Shown here in pieces: positions 1-12,000 of a DNA stretch of 62,685 nt. A program made the position numbers and the translations under genes. The DNA is taken from assembly GCF_021596505.1 (NCBI RefSeq), contig NZ_PJIZ01000027.1, positions 1 to 62,685 on the forward strand, read 5' to 3'. Under the pieces are notes generated by a model, which had not been told where the DNA came from, made no database searches, and worked only from the letters and a program-made list of their open reading frames with translations. Within the stretch, counting starts at the first letter, position 1. Each line of letters begins with the position of its first letter. Source of the stretch: Nostoc sp. CMAA1605. GTDB lineage: Bacteria > Cyanobacteriota > Cyanobacteriia > Cyanobacteriales > Nostocaceae.

Positions 1-1428
1 TATGGAGGAACAGGTTTAGGTTTATCTATTAGCCGTGAACTAGCGCATATGTTAGGCGGTAGATTAGAACTTGTCAGTCAACCAGGCCAGGGAAGTACCT
101 TCACACTTTATTTACCCCAAACCTATCCCCACCAAGAAGAAACACCCCCTCCAAGCTTACCTCCTACCCCGATTGTACGAGAAACCCCTGTAGCCAAAAT
201 AGTTGAACCCATCCCTAGTCAAATTCCCGACGATCGCCAAAACATTCAACCAGGCGATCATGTATTGTTAATTGTGGAGGATGATGAAAAATTTGCGCGC
301 ATTTTACTAGACATGGCGCAGCAACAAGGCTTTAAAGTCATAATAGCAGCACACAGTAAACAAGCTTTAGCCTTAGCCCAACAATACCAGCCAGAAGCGA
401 TTACTTTAGATATTAATCTCCCAGATGTAGACGGGTGGACATTACTAGATAGATTAAAACACGACCCCCAAACCAGACATATCCCTGTTCACATCATGTC
501 TGTAGACGACAGACAAAAGCGGGGTTTACAGCTAGGCGCAATTACTTACTTACAAAAACCTGTATCTGCGGAAGCACTAGATCAAGTATTTACCGAAATG
601 AAAAGCTTTATTGCCAGGAAAGTCAAACATCTGTTAATCATAGAAGATGACCCTGTGCAAGCTCAAAGTATTATTGAACTCATTGGTAATAGTGACGTAC
701 AAAGTACAGCCGTAGGTACAGGAACAGCCGCCTTAGAAATTTTAAAAACACAGCAATTTGATTGTATAGTTTTAGACTTGGGTTTGCCTGACATGACAGG
801 CTTAGAACTGATTGAATACATCAAACAAGAACCCAACCTCCTGAAACTACCAATCATCGTTTACACCGGTAAAGAACTCTCCCGTCACGAAGAAAGCCAA
901 CTTAGAAGACTAGCAGAAACCATTATTATTAAAAATGTGCGATCGCCAGAAAGGTTGCTAGATGAAACAGCCTTATTTTTACATCGTGTCCAAGCCAATC
1001 TACCCCCAGCTAAACGCCAAATCTTAGAACAGCTACAACAAACAGATCCCGTCTTAGCTAACCGCAAAATTTTGATTATTGATGATGACTTACGGAATAT
1101 TTTCGCCTTGACTAGCCTGTTAGAAAGCTATCAAATGGAAGTGTTATTTGCAGAAAATGGTCAAGATGGAATTGCGACTTTACGAGAAAATCCCAAAATA
1201 GATGCGGTCTTAATGGATGTCATGATGCCACAAATGGATGGTTATGAAACCACCCGTTGTATCCGCCAGCAAGCACAATTTCGCACCCTCCCTATTATTG
1301 CTCTCACCGCCAAAGCCATGCCAGGCGATCGTGAAAAGTGCATTGAAGCCGGTGCTTCAGATTACATCACTAAACCCGTAGATACAGAACAATTGTTATC
1401 TTTGCTCAGGGTTTGGTTGTATAGATGA
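1..1428 (+). CDS. Hybrid sensor histidine kinase, C-terminal part with three receiver domains (5' end outside window)
   Basis: The frame is open from base 1 and begins inside a histidine-kinase ATPase domain: the first residues read [14 protein letters not shown] (G2 box), followed by the usual GSTFTLYLP end. After a Pro-rich linker come three response-regulator receiver domains at about residues 88-205, 210-325 and 355-475 of the visible part. Probable phosphoacceptor Asp residues lie in LDINLPD, LDLGLPD and [10 protein letters not shown]. The third receiver also has the conserved Thr and Lys (ALTAKA, ITKPV). The second lacks the usual Lys-Pro motif and may be degenerate. The protein would be a large cytoplasmic or membrane hybrid kinase passing phosphate among tandem receivers. 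Its input domains are not visible, so the stimulus is unknown. It converges with the giant kinase gene on the other strand, leaving only about 10 bases between the two stop codons. Confidence 0.9.
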   Translation, partial: YGGTGLGLSISRELAHMLGGRLELVSQPGQGSTFTLYLPQTYPHQEETPPPSLPPTPIVRETPVAKIVEPIPSQIPDDRQNIQPGDHVLLIVEDDEKFARILLDMAQQQGFKVIIAAHSKQALALAQQYQPEAITLDINLPDVDGWTLLDRLKHDPQTRHIPVHIMSVDDRQKRGLQLGAITYLQKPVSAEALDQVFTEMKSFIARKVKHLLIIEDDPVQAQSIIELIGNSDVQSTAVGTGTAALEILKTQQFDCIVLDLGLPDMTGLELIEYIKQEPNLLKLPIIVYTGKELSRHEESQLRRLAETIIIKNVRSPERLLDETALFLHRVQANLPPAKRQILEQLQQTDPVLANRKILIIDDDLRNIFALTSLLESYQMEVLFAENGQDGIATLRENPKIDAVLMDVMMPQMDGYETTRCIRQQAQFRTLPIIALTAKAMPGDREKCIEAGASDYITKPVDTEQLLSLLRVWLYR

Positions 1429-1438
1429 TAGTTAATAG

Positions 1439-4400
1439 TCAAATACATACTGGAATTTCTATCATAAATTCTGTACCTCCGCCTAATGTAGAGTTACAAA
1501 TTAGCTTTCCTGCGTGAGTTTCTTCGACTATCTGTTTAGCGATCGCCAAACCTAATCCCGTCCCTTTACCGACTCCTTTAGTAGTAAATAAATGGTCAAA
1601 TATTTTTTGTTTAACTTCCTCACTCATCCCTTTACCGTTATCAGCAATTGAGATTTGGACGTATTTATCTGCTATCAAGGTTGTAATTTGAATGCGGTTA
1701 GGATGAGCTTGAATTTCTGCAAAACTCTTACCATTATTTGATTCGTCTAAAGCATCAATAGCATTGGCGAGAATATTCATAAACACCTGATTTAATTGCC
1801 CAGGAAAACATTCTATTTGGGGTAAATCTCCGTATTCAGTGATGACTTCTATCGCTGGACGTTCGTCATTAGCTTTGAGGCGATGTTTGAGAATTAAAAT
1901 TGTACTGTCGATACCTTCATGAATATTGAATAGGACTTTGTAATCTTTATCTGCCCGTGAAAAAGTCCGCAGACTAGTGCTGATATTTTTTAATCTATCG
2001 CAAGCCATGACCATTGTATCCAGCATCTTGGGTAAATCTTCCAATGTGTAATCTAAATCAATATCTTCGGCGTGTTCGGTAATTTCTGCACCTGGATTCG
2101 GTAGAGTTTCTTGATATAGTTTCAGGTGTGTAAAAATATCTGCAACTACTGGTTTAGTTTGTTTTAAGGTTGCAGAGATAAAACCCAGAGGATTATTCAT
2201 TTCATGAGCAACCCCAGCAACTAAATTACCTAAAGCAGACATTTTTTCACTTTGGACAATTTGTAAATTTGCTTGTTGCAAATCGTGTAATGCTTCGGTT
2301 AATTCCTGGGATTTTTGTTGAATTTCGGCTTCTGCTTGCTTGCGATCGCTAATATCCTTAGTAAATACAAAGTTGTATTCTTTGTCTTGAAATTTTACAT
2401 AATTAACATTGACTTCGACAGGATAAATCTTGCCAGATTTATGTTTATGATAGCTTTCGGCAGTGAATGAGCCTTGTTCACAAATAGCTTGCCAATGTTC
2501 TGCCCATAATTCTTGAGGAAAAACAGGACTAATGTCAGAAACGTATTTACCAATTATCTCTTCTCGACTATATCCTAAACCTTGACACGCCGCATCATTA
2601 GCATAGAAAATCCGACCATCTGGCTCAATCCACCAGACAGAAACATTGGTCTGATCAATAGAAATTTGATTGAGTAATGCCTTTTCCATCGCCTGTTGCA
2701 TTTGTCGGTAAAGGCGAGCATTATCTAAAGCTATGGCTGCTTGAGCCGAAAGTATCTGAATAACCTGAAGACGTTCTGTAGTAAACACTCCCACTGTGGC
2801 GCGACTTTCAAGATATAATACGCCTACAAAATTGCCTTGATTGATAATGGGTGTACACAAGACACTCTGGGGTTGATATCTCAACATATATTCTGCAATC
2901 AACCCAGGGATATTTGTTTGGCAATTATCTATCAAAATTGTTTGTTGAGTATTTTTAACGTAATTGATAATTCTTCTGGGAATATCTTGACAATCGTCAA
3001 GTAATTGTGTGGAGATGGTGGTCTGTGGAGAATTTATTTCCGCATTAATTGATGTAATGGCGCGAATTTGTAAAACATTATCCTGATTGAGAATTAAAGC
3101 AGATTTATCCGCCCCAGAGTTTTGCAGGATAATTTGGGTAAGATTGGTAATTAGATCATCTAATTCGATATTACTAGAGATAGTTTGAGCTGCTTTAAGT
3201 ACACTAATAAAATCCAGTACGCTGGAAATACTAGTGCTGGTATTGTCACTTTGAACTGATACAGATTTTAAGGGAAGGGGAAGAGAAGCAATGGTTTCCC
3301 AAGGATTTAGGTTAATCTCTTTTTGTGCAATAATCGCTTTGAGTAACTGGGGATAGCGTTGTTCTAAATCGGCAATTTTTGCTTTTGCACCCCAACGAGC
3401 ATAACAATAATAAGCTTCCTGCATATAGAGAATGGCAATTTTTTCTCTACCCCAATCGAGATAAAATTTGGCAGCCAGTTCATTAGCTAAAGCTTCATCC
3501 TGAATAAATTTATTTTCTTTAGCTAGGGCAATAGCGCGATCGTAACATTCAATCGCCTCGATTTTGTTACCCAATACACGATAGTTCTCTGCGGTGACTA
3601 ATTCCCAGCGATGCTGATGATTACATGGTGCCAAAATTGCCCAATGCTGTAATTTATCTTTATGCTGTTGTACTCTTAATAAGATTGCCTGACCTTCTTG
3701 TGTAGATGCTGTTGCATACTGAGTTAATTGAATCAGCGCATCATAAAAAGAGTAGAGGGGAACCATAAATTGCCCCATGCAACCGTCTAGATATTGTCCA
3801 GTTTGAGTAGATGCTTGAAAGGCTTCGCTATCTTTTCCAAAGAGATAATAGAGAAAAGCCTGGTTGCCATAAAACATACACAATGGCGAGCTTTGATTAG
3901 CAGCTTGTAGTTGAGGAAGAGACAATTCCTGGTTAAAAATATTTCCACTTAGGTGATATGGCACTTCTGTTTGCCCCAACAAATTTAGTACAGTTTGTTG
4001 ATAAGTTGCTTGACAATCTAGGATGGCTTCTTGTTTGTATCGATGAATAATTTGGTGATAAACATCCAGTGTCTGTGCAACTTCTGTTAGTTCCCGCCCC
4101 GTATAGTAAGCATAATAAGAGTATGACATAGCACTCCGGCAAGCCATCTCAATTTCTCCAGTTTCTAGCCCAGTTTTGTAGCTTTCTTCTAATCCAGTAA
4201 GCACTTGAAAAAGAGGAATTTTCCAATGTTTTATAGCAACATAAACTAAATGTAGAGTGCGGGTTTTTAAAGATGTCAATTGGAATTTTTCCGCCAGGCT
4301 TAATGCCAATTCTCCGAACTGATAACCGTTTTCGAGATCACCAATAATGCCACATAACATTAACCCGTAGTCACTGTAAGCAAATACAGAAACAGGACAG

Positions 4401-7237
4401 TTGCCAAGTTTGATGGATAATTCTACCTCCTTACAAATTAGTAATGGCATGAGATTAGTAGCCGCCGTATAGGCAGCAGGTATAATGTTGGTCAAAATTT
4501 CCATTGTTGCTACCAACTGGGGATCTGTCATAGTTGGTAGATATATGAAACTGCTGGGGTCTTTATCTGCCCAGAGCAGTTGCGTCACGTTCAGGGCTTG
4601 GCTAATATCTTCTTGAGTAGGTTGTTCAGGAAATGTAATCTCCAAGGAATGTAATACTTCTAACCCAATCTGAACTGAATTGAGAAGTTCTCCTTGAGCG
4701 TTCGCTCCTAAAATTCGAGTTTTTTGAGTTTTGATTGTATCAAGTAAGGTTTTGGCTTGCTGCAATAACACACTCGCCCACTGTTCCATCGGCTCAAAAT
4801 CGGTGTTGAGATAGCTAGCTTCTGCTATTTCTTCATAGAGTGCCAAAGTCAGGGGGTAATGATTCTCCCATGCAGTTGCAGGTAACAGTTTGATACCAGT
4901 GCCTAAATAGTCAATGGCTGCACCATAAGCAGTGGCAAGTTTCGCTTTGCGTCCCGCCACGAGATTTAATTGAGCTAAATGTTCTCGCTCTTGGGGTGTG
5001 GTGATGAGAGCAATACCGAAATTTAAATGGTTAACTATATCAAATAATCGCTCTTCCCTTTCACTGGGGTGAGAATTTTGTAATAATAGCCGACCTATTT
5101 GTAGGTGAGTGCTTTGTTTTTGCTCTTTGGCAATCAGCGAATAAGCTGCTTGTTGCACTCGGTCATGTAAGAATTTGTAGGTAACATTATTATGATTTTC
5201 TAATGTCTGTGACTGAGTTGCTTTTCCGAGATAAAACTTATAAACATCACTAATTGGTAAAATCAATCCTTCTTGTAGTGCTTTCCACAAAGCAATAGCT
5301 GTTTCTAGTTGAGATTGTTGTGTAACAATGGCTAAAGTATTTAAATCAAAGGAGTTGCCAATACAAGCTGCTAACTGCAATACATATTGAGTTGATACAG
5401 GTAGTTTTTGCAGTTGCAAACTCATAAAATCTACAACATCATCTGTTACAGCTTGCGTTTTTATTTGGGTAATATCACATTGCCAACAGCCTAACTCAAA
5501 GTTAAATTGAATTAATCCATCTTGATGCAGTGCCTTAATAAATTGTGTAGCAAAAAATGGATTACCTTGAGTTTTTTGATAGATTAATTCAGAAATGTTC
5601 CAGGCTAATTCCTCTGGACATTTGATGGTATCAGCGACTAACTGATTGACTTTGGTTGGAGTTAGTGGTGCTAAAGTAATTGTATTAATCTGGGCTTGTT
5701 TTTTTTGAATATCACTCAAAGTCAAAATCAAGGGATGCCCTGGTAGCACTTCATTATAGCGGTAGGCACCAATTAATAAAAGATGACTGGTATCTGTGAT
5801 TAATAACTGCATTAACTTCAGCGATGCTGAATCTGCCCATTGCAAATCATCTAAAAACATCACTAAGGGATGTTCTGCACTGGTAAAAACTTGGGTAAAA
5901 TTTTGGAATAATAAGTTAAAGCGGTTTTCAGAGGCTGTTCCTGATAGTTCTACGGCTGGGGGTTGTTGTCCAATAATTGTGGCTAATTCGGGTATGACTT
6001 CAATGATTACTTGACCATTATCACCAACAGCCTCTAATATTTTGTGTTTCCATTGCTGAATTTGTACATTACTTTCCGTTAATAATTGCGCCATTAAATC
6101 GCGGAAGGCTTGCACAAATGCACTTAAAGGAATATTGCGGTTAAATTGGTCATATTTGCCCTTAATAAAGTAACCGCGTTGTCTAACAATTGGTTTATGT
6201 ACTTCATTGACAACGGCTGTTTTCCCAATTCCAGAGAAACCAGCCACCAGCATCATTTCTGTTGAACCCTGACTGACGCGTTCAAAGGCTTGTAAGAGTG
6301 TTGATACTTCGGCTTCTCTACCATAAAGTTTCTCAGGAATGATGAAGCGATCGCACACATCCCGACTAGCAATTTGAAAATCCTCAAGTTTACCCGTTGC
6401 TTGCAGTTGCGATAAGCAATTTTCTAAATCATATTTCAATCCCAATGCACTTTGATATCTATCTTCGGCATTTTTCGCCATTAACTTGCTGACAATGGCT
6501 GATAATATTGGGGGAACTTGTGGGTTAATTTCATGCACTAATGGTGCTATTTTGGCAATATGACAATGTACTATTTCCATTGGGTCATTAGCTGGAAAAG
6601 GTAACTCCCCTGTCAGTAATTTATAAAAAGTTACACCAAGTGAGTAGAAGTCTGTGCGGTAGTCAACTACTCGGTTCATTCTTCCTGTCTGTTCTGGAGA
6701 AATGTAAGCTAGCGTCCCTTCTAAGACATTAGTTTTAATGAGGCTTTGGGTTTCTCGTGGTAATAAAGATGCAATACTAAAGTCAATTAATTTAACTTGT
6801 TTCGTTTCGGGATTAATTAATATATTGCTGAGTTTGATATCTTTATGAATAATTTGTTCTTTGTAGAGTATATCTAAGGTGTCACAGAGTGCGATCGCTA
6901 TTTCTAAAAATTCTGGGAGAGATATTTGGGTTTCTCTAATTTGCCACTGTTCTAGAGAAATTCCTCCAAAGTCTTCCAATATCAGTACATAACCATTTTG
7001 GTACAGTTCCAAGCCATAAGTTTGGATAATTAGAGGTGAATGGAGATTTTTCGTAATTGTGTATTGGTTGCGAAAGGATAAGAGTTCACTGAAACTGGGA
7101 TAAGGATTTTTCAGCACTTTGATGACTACAGGTAATGAGTCAATTTCTCGGTATCCTCGATATACTAATGTTCTCGTACCGTTGTAAATTTCTTCAGTGA
7201 TTTGATATCCAGGAATACCTATCAAAGTGCTAACCAT
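1439..7237 (-). CDS. Giant Ser/Thr protein kinase - AAA ATPase - GAF - PAS - histidine kinase (HstK type)
   Basis: This 1932-residue signalling protein joins two phosphorylation systems. An N-terminal eukaryotic-type kinase domain (about 8-270) has VIKVLK, HKDIKLSN as catalytic loop and DFS in place of DFG. It is followed by an AAA/STAND-like ATPase with a Walker A GFSGIGKT near residue 337 and a Walker B FLDDLQWAD near 462. A long helical TPR-like region leads to a GAF domain (about 1360-1520), a PAS domain (about 1550-1640) and a histidine kinase with the phospho-acceptor His in VAHEMNNP near 1678. ATPase boxes NGKGMS and GKGTGLGLAI follow. The architecture matches the HstK-like kinases of heterocystous cyanobacteria. 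The start ATG gives the usual family N-terminus. A paralogue sharing the first 1300 or so residues lies two genes upstream. The ligand is unknown. Confidence 0.9.
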   Translation of the reverse strand: MVSTLIGIPGYQITEEIYNGTRTLVYRGYREIDSLPVVIKVLKNPYPSFSELLSFRNQYTITKNLHSPLIIQTYGLELYQNGYVLILEDFGGISLEQWQIRETQISLPEFLEIAIALCDTLDILYKEQIIHKDIKLSNILINPETKQVKLIDFSIASLLPRETQSLIKTNVLEGTLAYISPEQTGRMNRVVDYRTDFYSLGVTFYKLLTGELPFPANDPMEIVHCHIAKIAPLVHEINPQVPPILSAIVSKLMAKNAEDRYQSALGLKYDLENCLSQLQATGKLEDFQIASRDVCDRFIIPEKLYGREAEVSTLLQAFERVSQGSTEMMLVAGFSGIGKTAVVNEVHKPIVRQRGYFIKGKYDQFNRNIPLSAFVQAFRDLMAQLLTESNVQIQQWKHKILEAVGDNGQVIIEVIPELATIIGQQPPAVELSGTASENRFNLLFQNFTQVFTSAEHPLVMFLDDLQWADSASLKLMQLLITDTSHLLLIGAYRYNEVLPGHPLILTLSDIQKKQAQINTITLAPLTPTKVNQLVADTIKCPEELAWNISELIYQKTQGNPFFATQFIKALHQDGLIQFNFELGCWQCDITQIKTQAVTDDVVDFMSLQLQKLPVSTQYVLQLAACIGNSFDLNTLAIVTQQSQLETAIALWKALQEGLILPISDVYKFYLGKATQSQTLENHNNVTYKFLHDRVQQAAYSLIAKEQKQSTHLQIGRLLLQNSHPSEREERLFDIVNHLNFGIALITTPQEREHLAQLNLVAGRKAKLATAYGAAIDYLGTGIKLLPATAWENHYPLTLALYEEIAEASYLNTDFEPMEQWASVLLQQAKTLLDTIKTQKTRILGANAQGELLNSVQIGLEVLHSLEITFPEQPTQEDISQALNVTQLLWADKDPSSFIYLPTMTDPQLVATMEILTNIIPAAYTAATNLMPLLICKEVELSIKLGNCPVSVFAYSDYGLMLCGIIGDLENGYQFGELALSLAEKFQLTSLKTRTLHLVYVAIKHWKIPLFQVLTGLEESYKTGLETGEIEMACRSAMSYSYYAYYTGRELTEVAQTLDVYHQIIHRYKQEAILDCQATYQQTVLNLLGQTEVPYHLSGNIFNQELSLPQLQAANQSSPLCMFYGNQAFLYYLFGKDSEAFQASTQTGQYLDGCMGQFMVPLYSFYDALIQLTQYATASTQEGQAILLRVQQHKDKLQHWAILAPCNHQHRWELVTAENYRVLGNKIEAIECYDRAIALAKENKFIQDEALANELAAKFYLDWGREKIAILYMQEAYYCYARWGAKAKIADLEQRYPQLLKAIIAQKEINLNPWETIASLPLPLKSVSVQSDNTSTSISSVLDFISVLKAAQTISSNIELDDLITNLTQIILQNSGADKSALILNQDNVLQIRAITSINAEINSPQTTISTQLLDDCQDIPRRIINYVKNTQQTILIDNCQTNIPGLIAEYMLRYQPQSVLCTPIINQGNFVGVLYLESRATVGVFTTERLQVIQILSAQAAIALDNARLYRQMQQAMEKALLNQISIDQTNVSVWWIEPDGRIFYANDAACQGLGYSREEIIGKYVSDISPVFPQELWAEHWQAICEQGSFTAESYHKHKSGKIYPVEVNVNYVKFQDKEYNFVFTKDISDRKQAEAEIQQKSQELTEALHDLQQANLQIVQSEKMSALGNLVAGVAHEMNNPLGFISATLKQTKPVVADIFTHLKLYQETLPNPGAEITEHAEDIDLDYTLEDLPKMLDTMVMACDRLKNISTSLRTFSRADKDYKVLFNIHEGIDSTILILKHRLKANDERPAIEVITEYGDLPQIECFPGQLNQVFMNILANAIDALDESNNGKSFAEIQAHPNRIQITTLIADKYVQISIADNGKGMSEEVKQKIFDHLFTTKGVGKGTGLGLAIAKQIVEETHAGKLICNSTLGGGTEFMIEIPVCI

Positions 7238-7319
7238 ATCTTTTCATGCTCAAAATCTCTGGATCTAGTATTCCCAGATATGGCCGGAAAAAAACTGAAT
7301 TTAGCTACCTCAAGAGCAA

Positions 7320-8813
7320 CTAACGATTATCTATTTGAGCGCGTTGCAAACTGCCAGAGAAGTCAACATAAACACTTTTCCATTCCGTGAAAACATCTAA
7401 GGCAGTCGTTCCTGCTTCTCTGTGGCCGTTACCTGTTTGCTTGACACCACCAAAAGGTAGATGTACTTCTGCACCAATGGTAGGGCCGTTAATGTAGGTA
7501 ATACCTGCCTCAATGTCGCGCATAGCAGTAAAAGCGCGATTGATGTCGCGAGTATAGACTGAAGAAGAAAGACCATATTTAGTATTATTGAGAATGGCGA
7601 TCGCTTCCTCAAAGGTACTCACCTCAATTAATGCCACCACAGGGCCAAATATCTCTTCTCGCGCCACCCGCATTTGAGGTGTGACATGATCTAAAACCGT
7701 CGGCTGGAAAAAGTAACCCTCTTTTAACTCACCCTCTGTGGCAATTTCCCCACCAATTAATATTTCTGCACCTTCCTCACGGGCAATTGTCATATAATCA
7801 CTGACCCGTTGCAATTGTCTGTGATTAATTATGGGGCCGATATCCGTATCGGGATGATCACCAGCACCCAAACGTAACTTTTCGGCGCGTTCACACAGCA
7901 TACTCGTAAATTTTTCCTTGATATCTCGGTGTAAAATTAAACGACTAGTAGCTGTACAACGTTGTCCAGTTGTGCCGAATGCACCCCAGACTGCACCATC
8001 TAAAGCCAATTCTAAATCCGCATCTTCCATCACAACTTGGGCATTTTTACCACCCATTTCTAAACAAACGCGTTTGTGAGTCCGCCCACAAGTTGCACCC
8101 ACATAAGCACCTGTTTCCGAAGAACCAGTAAAGGAAACTAAATCAATATCTGGATGTTCAACTAAAGCTTTTCCGACTTCTTCCCCAACCCCATGCACCA
8201 AGTTAATCACTCCTGGTGGTAAACCTGCGGCGGCGAAAATTTCTACTAATTTAGTTGCACAAGCAGGGGTATCTTCCGCAGGTTTGAGAATGACTGTATT
8301 ACCACACACTAAAGCCGGCATTGCTTTCCAACAGGGAATAGCAACAGGGAAATTCCAAGGAGTAATTAAAGCACAAACCCCAATAGGCATCCGCACAGTC
8401 ATGGCGAACTTATTGGGCATTTCCGAAGGTGTCGTTTGTCCAAACAGTCGCCTTCCTTCCCCAGCACTATAAAAAGCACAGTCAATTCCTTCTTGAATAT
8501 CACCCCTAGCTTCAGTTAATGGTTTACCCATCTCTCGACTAATCAACTTTGCTAGTTCTTCCTTATGTTCAGCCAATAATTCTCCCACACGAAAGATGTA
8601 TTCAGCTCTAGCTGGGGCGGGGACTGTTCGCCAACTTTGATAAGCTTCTCTAGCTGCGGCTACGGCTAAATCTACGTCCTCCACTTGAGAACGAGGGAAA
8701 GTTGCAACAATCTCCGTTTTATTAGCAGGGTTATGACTAGCTAGGATATTTTCCTCGGTAGCACTCAACCACTGACCATTAATATAATTTTGGCAATTTA
8801 GTGAATTTATCAT
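7320..8813 (-). CDS. NAD(P)-dependent aldehyde dehydrogenase
   Basis: The protein (497 aa from the ATG at 8813; a TTG two codons upstream is also possible) is a complete aldehyde dehydrogenase that oxidises an aldehyde to a carboxylate with NAD(P). The cofactor-binding ITPWNFP and FTGSSETG motifs, the general-base Glu in LEMGGKN and the catalytic Cys in GQRCTATSR are all present, and the length is normal. The substrate cannot be read from the sequence; ALDH7-like or ketoglutarate-semialdehyde dehydrogenase-like specificity is possible. It lies between the two giant kinase genes on the same strand. A tandem heptamer array sits just upstream of the start, so transcription of the three genes is probably separate. 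Confidence 0.88.
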   Translation of the reverse strand: MINSLNCQNYINGQWLSATEENILASHNPANKTEIVATFPRSQVEDVDLAVAAAREAYQSWRTVPAPARAEYIFRVGELLAEHKEELAKLISREMGKPLTEARGDIQEGIDCAFYSAGEGRRLFGQTTPSEMPNKFAMTVRMPIGVCALITPWNFPVAIPCWKAMPALVCGNTVILKPAEDTPACATKLVEIFAAAGLPPGVINLVHGVGEEVGKALVEHPDIDLVSFTGSSETGAYVGATCGRTHKRVCLEMGGKNAQVVMEDADLELALDGAVWGAFGTTGQRCTATSRLILHRDIKEKFTSMLCERAEKLRLGAGDHPDTDIGPIINHRQLQRVSDYMTIAREEGAEILIGGEIATEGELKEGYFFQPTVLDHVTPQMRVAREEIFGPVVALIEVSTFEEAIAILNNTKYGLSSSVYTRDINRAFTAMRDIEAGITYINGPTIGAEVHLPFGGVKQTGNGHREAGTTALDVFTEWKSVYVDFSGSLQRAQIDNR

Positions 8814-8830
8814 AATCAAGTTGTTAGTTA

Positions 8831-8905
8831 TTTAGTCAATAGTCAATAGTCAATAGTCAATAGTCATTACTCATTACTCATTACTCATTACTCATTACTC
8901 ATTAG
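8831..8905. repeat. Short tandem repeat array (TAGTCAA, then TCATTAC heptamers)
   Basis: About four copies of TAGTCAA run without interruption into about six copies of TCATTAC. Such STRR arrays are typical of heterocystous cyanobacteria. The array fills the space upstream of the aldehyde dehydrogenase start. The rest of the gap to 9058 holds only C-rich repeats of the CTACACCCC kind, which run into the end of the next gene. Confidence 0.9.
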
Positions 8906-9058
8906 TTTTTCTCTCCCTACCCCCATGCCTCCCTTCTGCTAGGTTATCGCCTAGTTGAAAAAATGGCAGGTATTCAGGTATTTGTAATTAAGAAAATTTA
9001 CGAAGGCGACGATGCTCCGCCCCTTCTTTCCCCTAAACCCCTACACCCCCACATCCCC

Positions 9059-12000
9059 CTACACCCCTGATACATACATAGGTAGGTAAATTGCAAAACA
9101 ACTACCTACCCCCAGTTCACTGGTTAACGTCACTTCGCCTCCGTGCAGTTCAACGATGCGTTTGACGAGAGCTAGTCCTAATCCTGTACCCTCATAGTTG
9201 CGGTTGAGTTTGCTATCAATTTGAATGAATGGTTCAAATACTTTCTGGAAATGTTCGGGAGCGATGCCAATCCCTGTGTCAGTGATGGCGATTTGGAGAT
9301 AATTTTGCCCCTTGGTTGCGCTGGGGAAAATAACTTCTAGGGTAATCGAACCACTCTCTGGGGTGAATTTGACGGCATTATTCAGTAAATTAATTAGCAC
9401 CTGGCAAATGCGTCGTTCGTCTATGTAAAATTTGGGTAAATCAATCGGTAATTTACTTTCTATCTGAATCGATTTTTTTGCAGCTTGGGGTTTGATAAAT
9501 TCGAGACTTTGTTGGCATAAAGGTATAATTGCGGTATTTGCACGGTTCAGTTGAATTTGCCCTGATGCGATTTTCGAGAGATCGAGAACTTCGTTAATTA
9601 GTTCGAGTAAATGATTACCACTATGCTCAATAGTGTTTAAGGCTTTGAGTTGTTTTTCGTTAACTTCTCCAAATATTTCATCCTGCAATCCCTCGGTCAT
9701 ACCTAAAATTGCGTTGAGGGGGGTACGTAATTCGTGACTCATAGTAGCTAAAAATTCGTCTTTGAGGCGGGTAGCACGGATGAGTTCTGCATTGGTTTTT
9801 TCGAGTTGTTCTTCGTGTTTTTTGCGATCGCTGATATCTCGAATAATACCCTGGTGTCGAATTATATGACCTTCAGCATCATAAATTGGGGCGGCGTTGA
9901 CTGTCACCCACAAATACCTACCGTCTTGACACAGATGACGAAATTCTTGATTGAGAATTTTTTCACCTTGCTCAACTATGCGTCTCATTGATCCCAACAT
10001 CCCTTCTAAGTCATCGGGATGAATCAAATCTAAGAATACTTTCCCGACGTAATCAGCAGGGTTTAATCCAAACATGGTCTGAAATTGCGGGGAAAGATAA
10101 CTTAATGTACCGTCTGTTTCTGCTGACCAGATTACGTCGGTGACTCCTTCTACCAAGCCCCGGAATTTGGTCTCACTTTCTGCTAAGGCGATTTCTGCTT
10201 GTTTGCGTTCATGAAGTGCAGCTCGTTGTTCGGTAATATCGATGACAACAGAGTCCCAGATCATTAAATCGTCTGGGTAAATTTGAGGCTGGGCTGCTGC
10301 TTGAATCCATTTTATCTCACCTGTGTAAGAGATAATACGGAATTCTTCTCGAATAAGGCTGAGATTCTCAATCGATTGCTCGATAGCTTGTTGAATTCTG
10401 GGCTGATCATCAGGATGTTCAAAGTCTCTTAATGAGTATTGTCCTGCCATGACAGCTTCAGCACTGACACCATAAAGATCATAGCAGCCAGAACTTACAT
10501 AGGGCATGAATACCGATCTATCCTTGAGGTTAATAGCAACCCTCAAAATAATTCCTGGGATGTTCTGCGCGAGAGTTTGGAAGCGGGACTCACTCTCACG
10601 TAATTCTTGCAGCGATCGCTCTAACTGTTGGGCATAAGATTGGGACTGCTCATACAACCTGGCATTTACCAGGGAAATGGCGGCTTGGGAACAGAGCAAT
10701 TTCAGTAACTCTACTCGCTCACTGGTAAAAACTCCAGAAGTGATGGCATTTTCTAGATATAGAATGGCTAGCAACTGCCCTTGATGGAGAATCGGTGTAC
10801 ACAACAAACTTTTGGGTTGGTACTGGAGACAATAGGGATCATTCATGGTGCTGACATGGTTTTTACAGTTGTTAATCACTGTTTCTAGGGTGCGTTCAAC
10901 ATAATGAATGAGTGTGTGGGGAATCTTTTGGCATTGATCTACAGGTTTGCGTTCCCAAGATTGAAAAGCATGATCAAAATACTTAATCCCCAATTGCAAA
11001 GTGCCTTCATAGTTGAGGAACAGGGCAGCTTTGTCAGCACCAGCATTAGTAATCACCAGTTGGATGAGCTTCTGTAGTAGTCGATCAAGTTGGATTTCGC
11101 TGGAAAGGGTTTGATAGGCTTTGAGGACTGTATTTAAGTCCAGCGTGGCAGAAACTTTGTTAGCAGATATGGATGATTTAGTTGATAGTGATTCACCAAT
11201 CCCAGATTTTGTCAAGTAAAAAATTGGCGTTAGTAAGTTGGGATAGTGTTTTGCCAAATCATCTGTTTTGGCTTTTGCACCCCACTGAGTATAGCTGTAG
11301 TAAGCTTCTTGCATATATCCTGCGGCAACTTTTTCTCTGCCCCAGTCAAGGTAAAACTTAGCAGCCAATTCATTAGCTATGGCTTCATCCTGAAGAAAGT
11401 GGTTTGCTTGGGCTAAGGAAATGGCGCGATCATAAGCGTCTATGGCATCGGTTTTATTGCCTAACACCCGACACCGTTCTGCTTCCACCAGTTGCCAACG
11501 ATGCTGATGGTTGCTGGGAGCTAATGTTGCCCAATAATGCAATTGCTGTTGATATTGTTGAACTTTTAACAGAATATTTTGTTGTTCTGGGAAAGATGCA
11601 GTGGCATACTGGGTTAACTGAATTAAGGCATCCAAGAACGAGTAGACAGGAATTGAAAAAGTAGCGATCGCCCCATCTAAATGTTGAGCAGCTTGAGCAG
11701 ACATTTGGCTGGCTGCTGCATATTTGCCAAACAAATAATAGAGAAAGCATTGGTTGAAAGACCAAATCCACAATGCTGTGCGTTGATTGGTTACTCGCAT
11801 TTGTGGGATGTGTATTTCTGGGTTAAATACTGCTCCCGTTAACTGCTCAGGGACTCCTTCTCCCTCTCTCAATAAATTTAAGACGATTTGTTGGTAAATG
11901 TTATGTTCATGGAGACAAGTAGCGTGTTTGTAGTTTTTAATAGTTGGGTAATAGGTATGGAGGAGCTGATTCAGTTCGGTTAATTCCTGTCCTCGATGAA

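Noticed and set aside
3933..4142. Small open frames antisense or out of frame inside the giant kinases and other long genes
   Set aside because: They have no ribosome-binding site or family resemblance and are expected by chance in long AT-rich genes.
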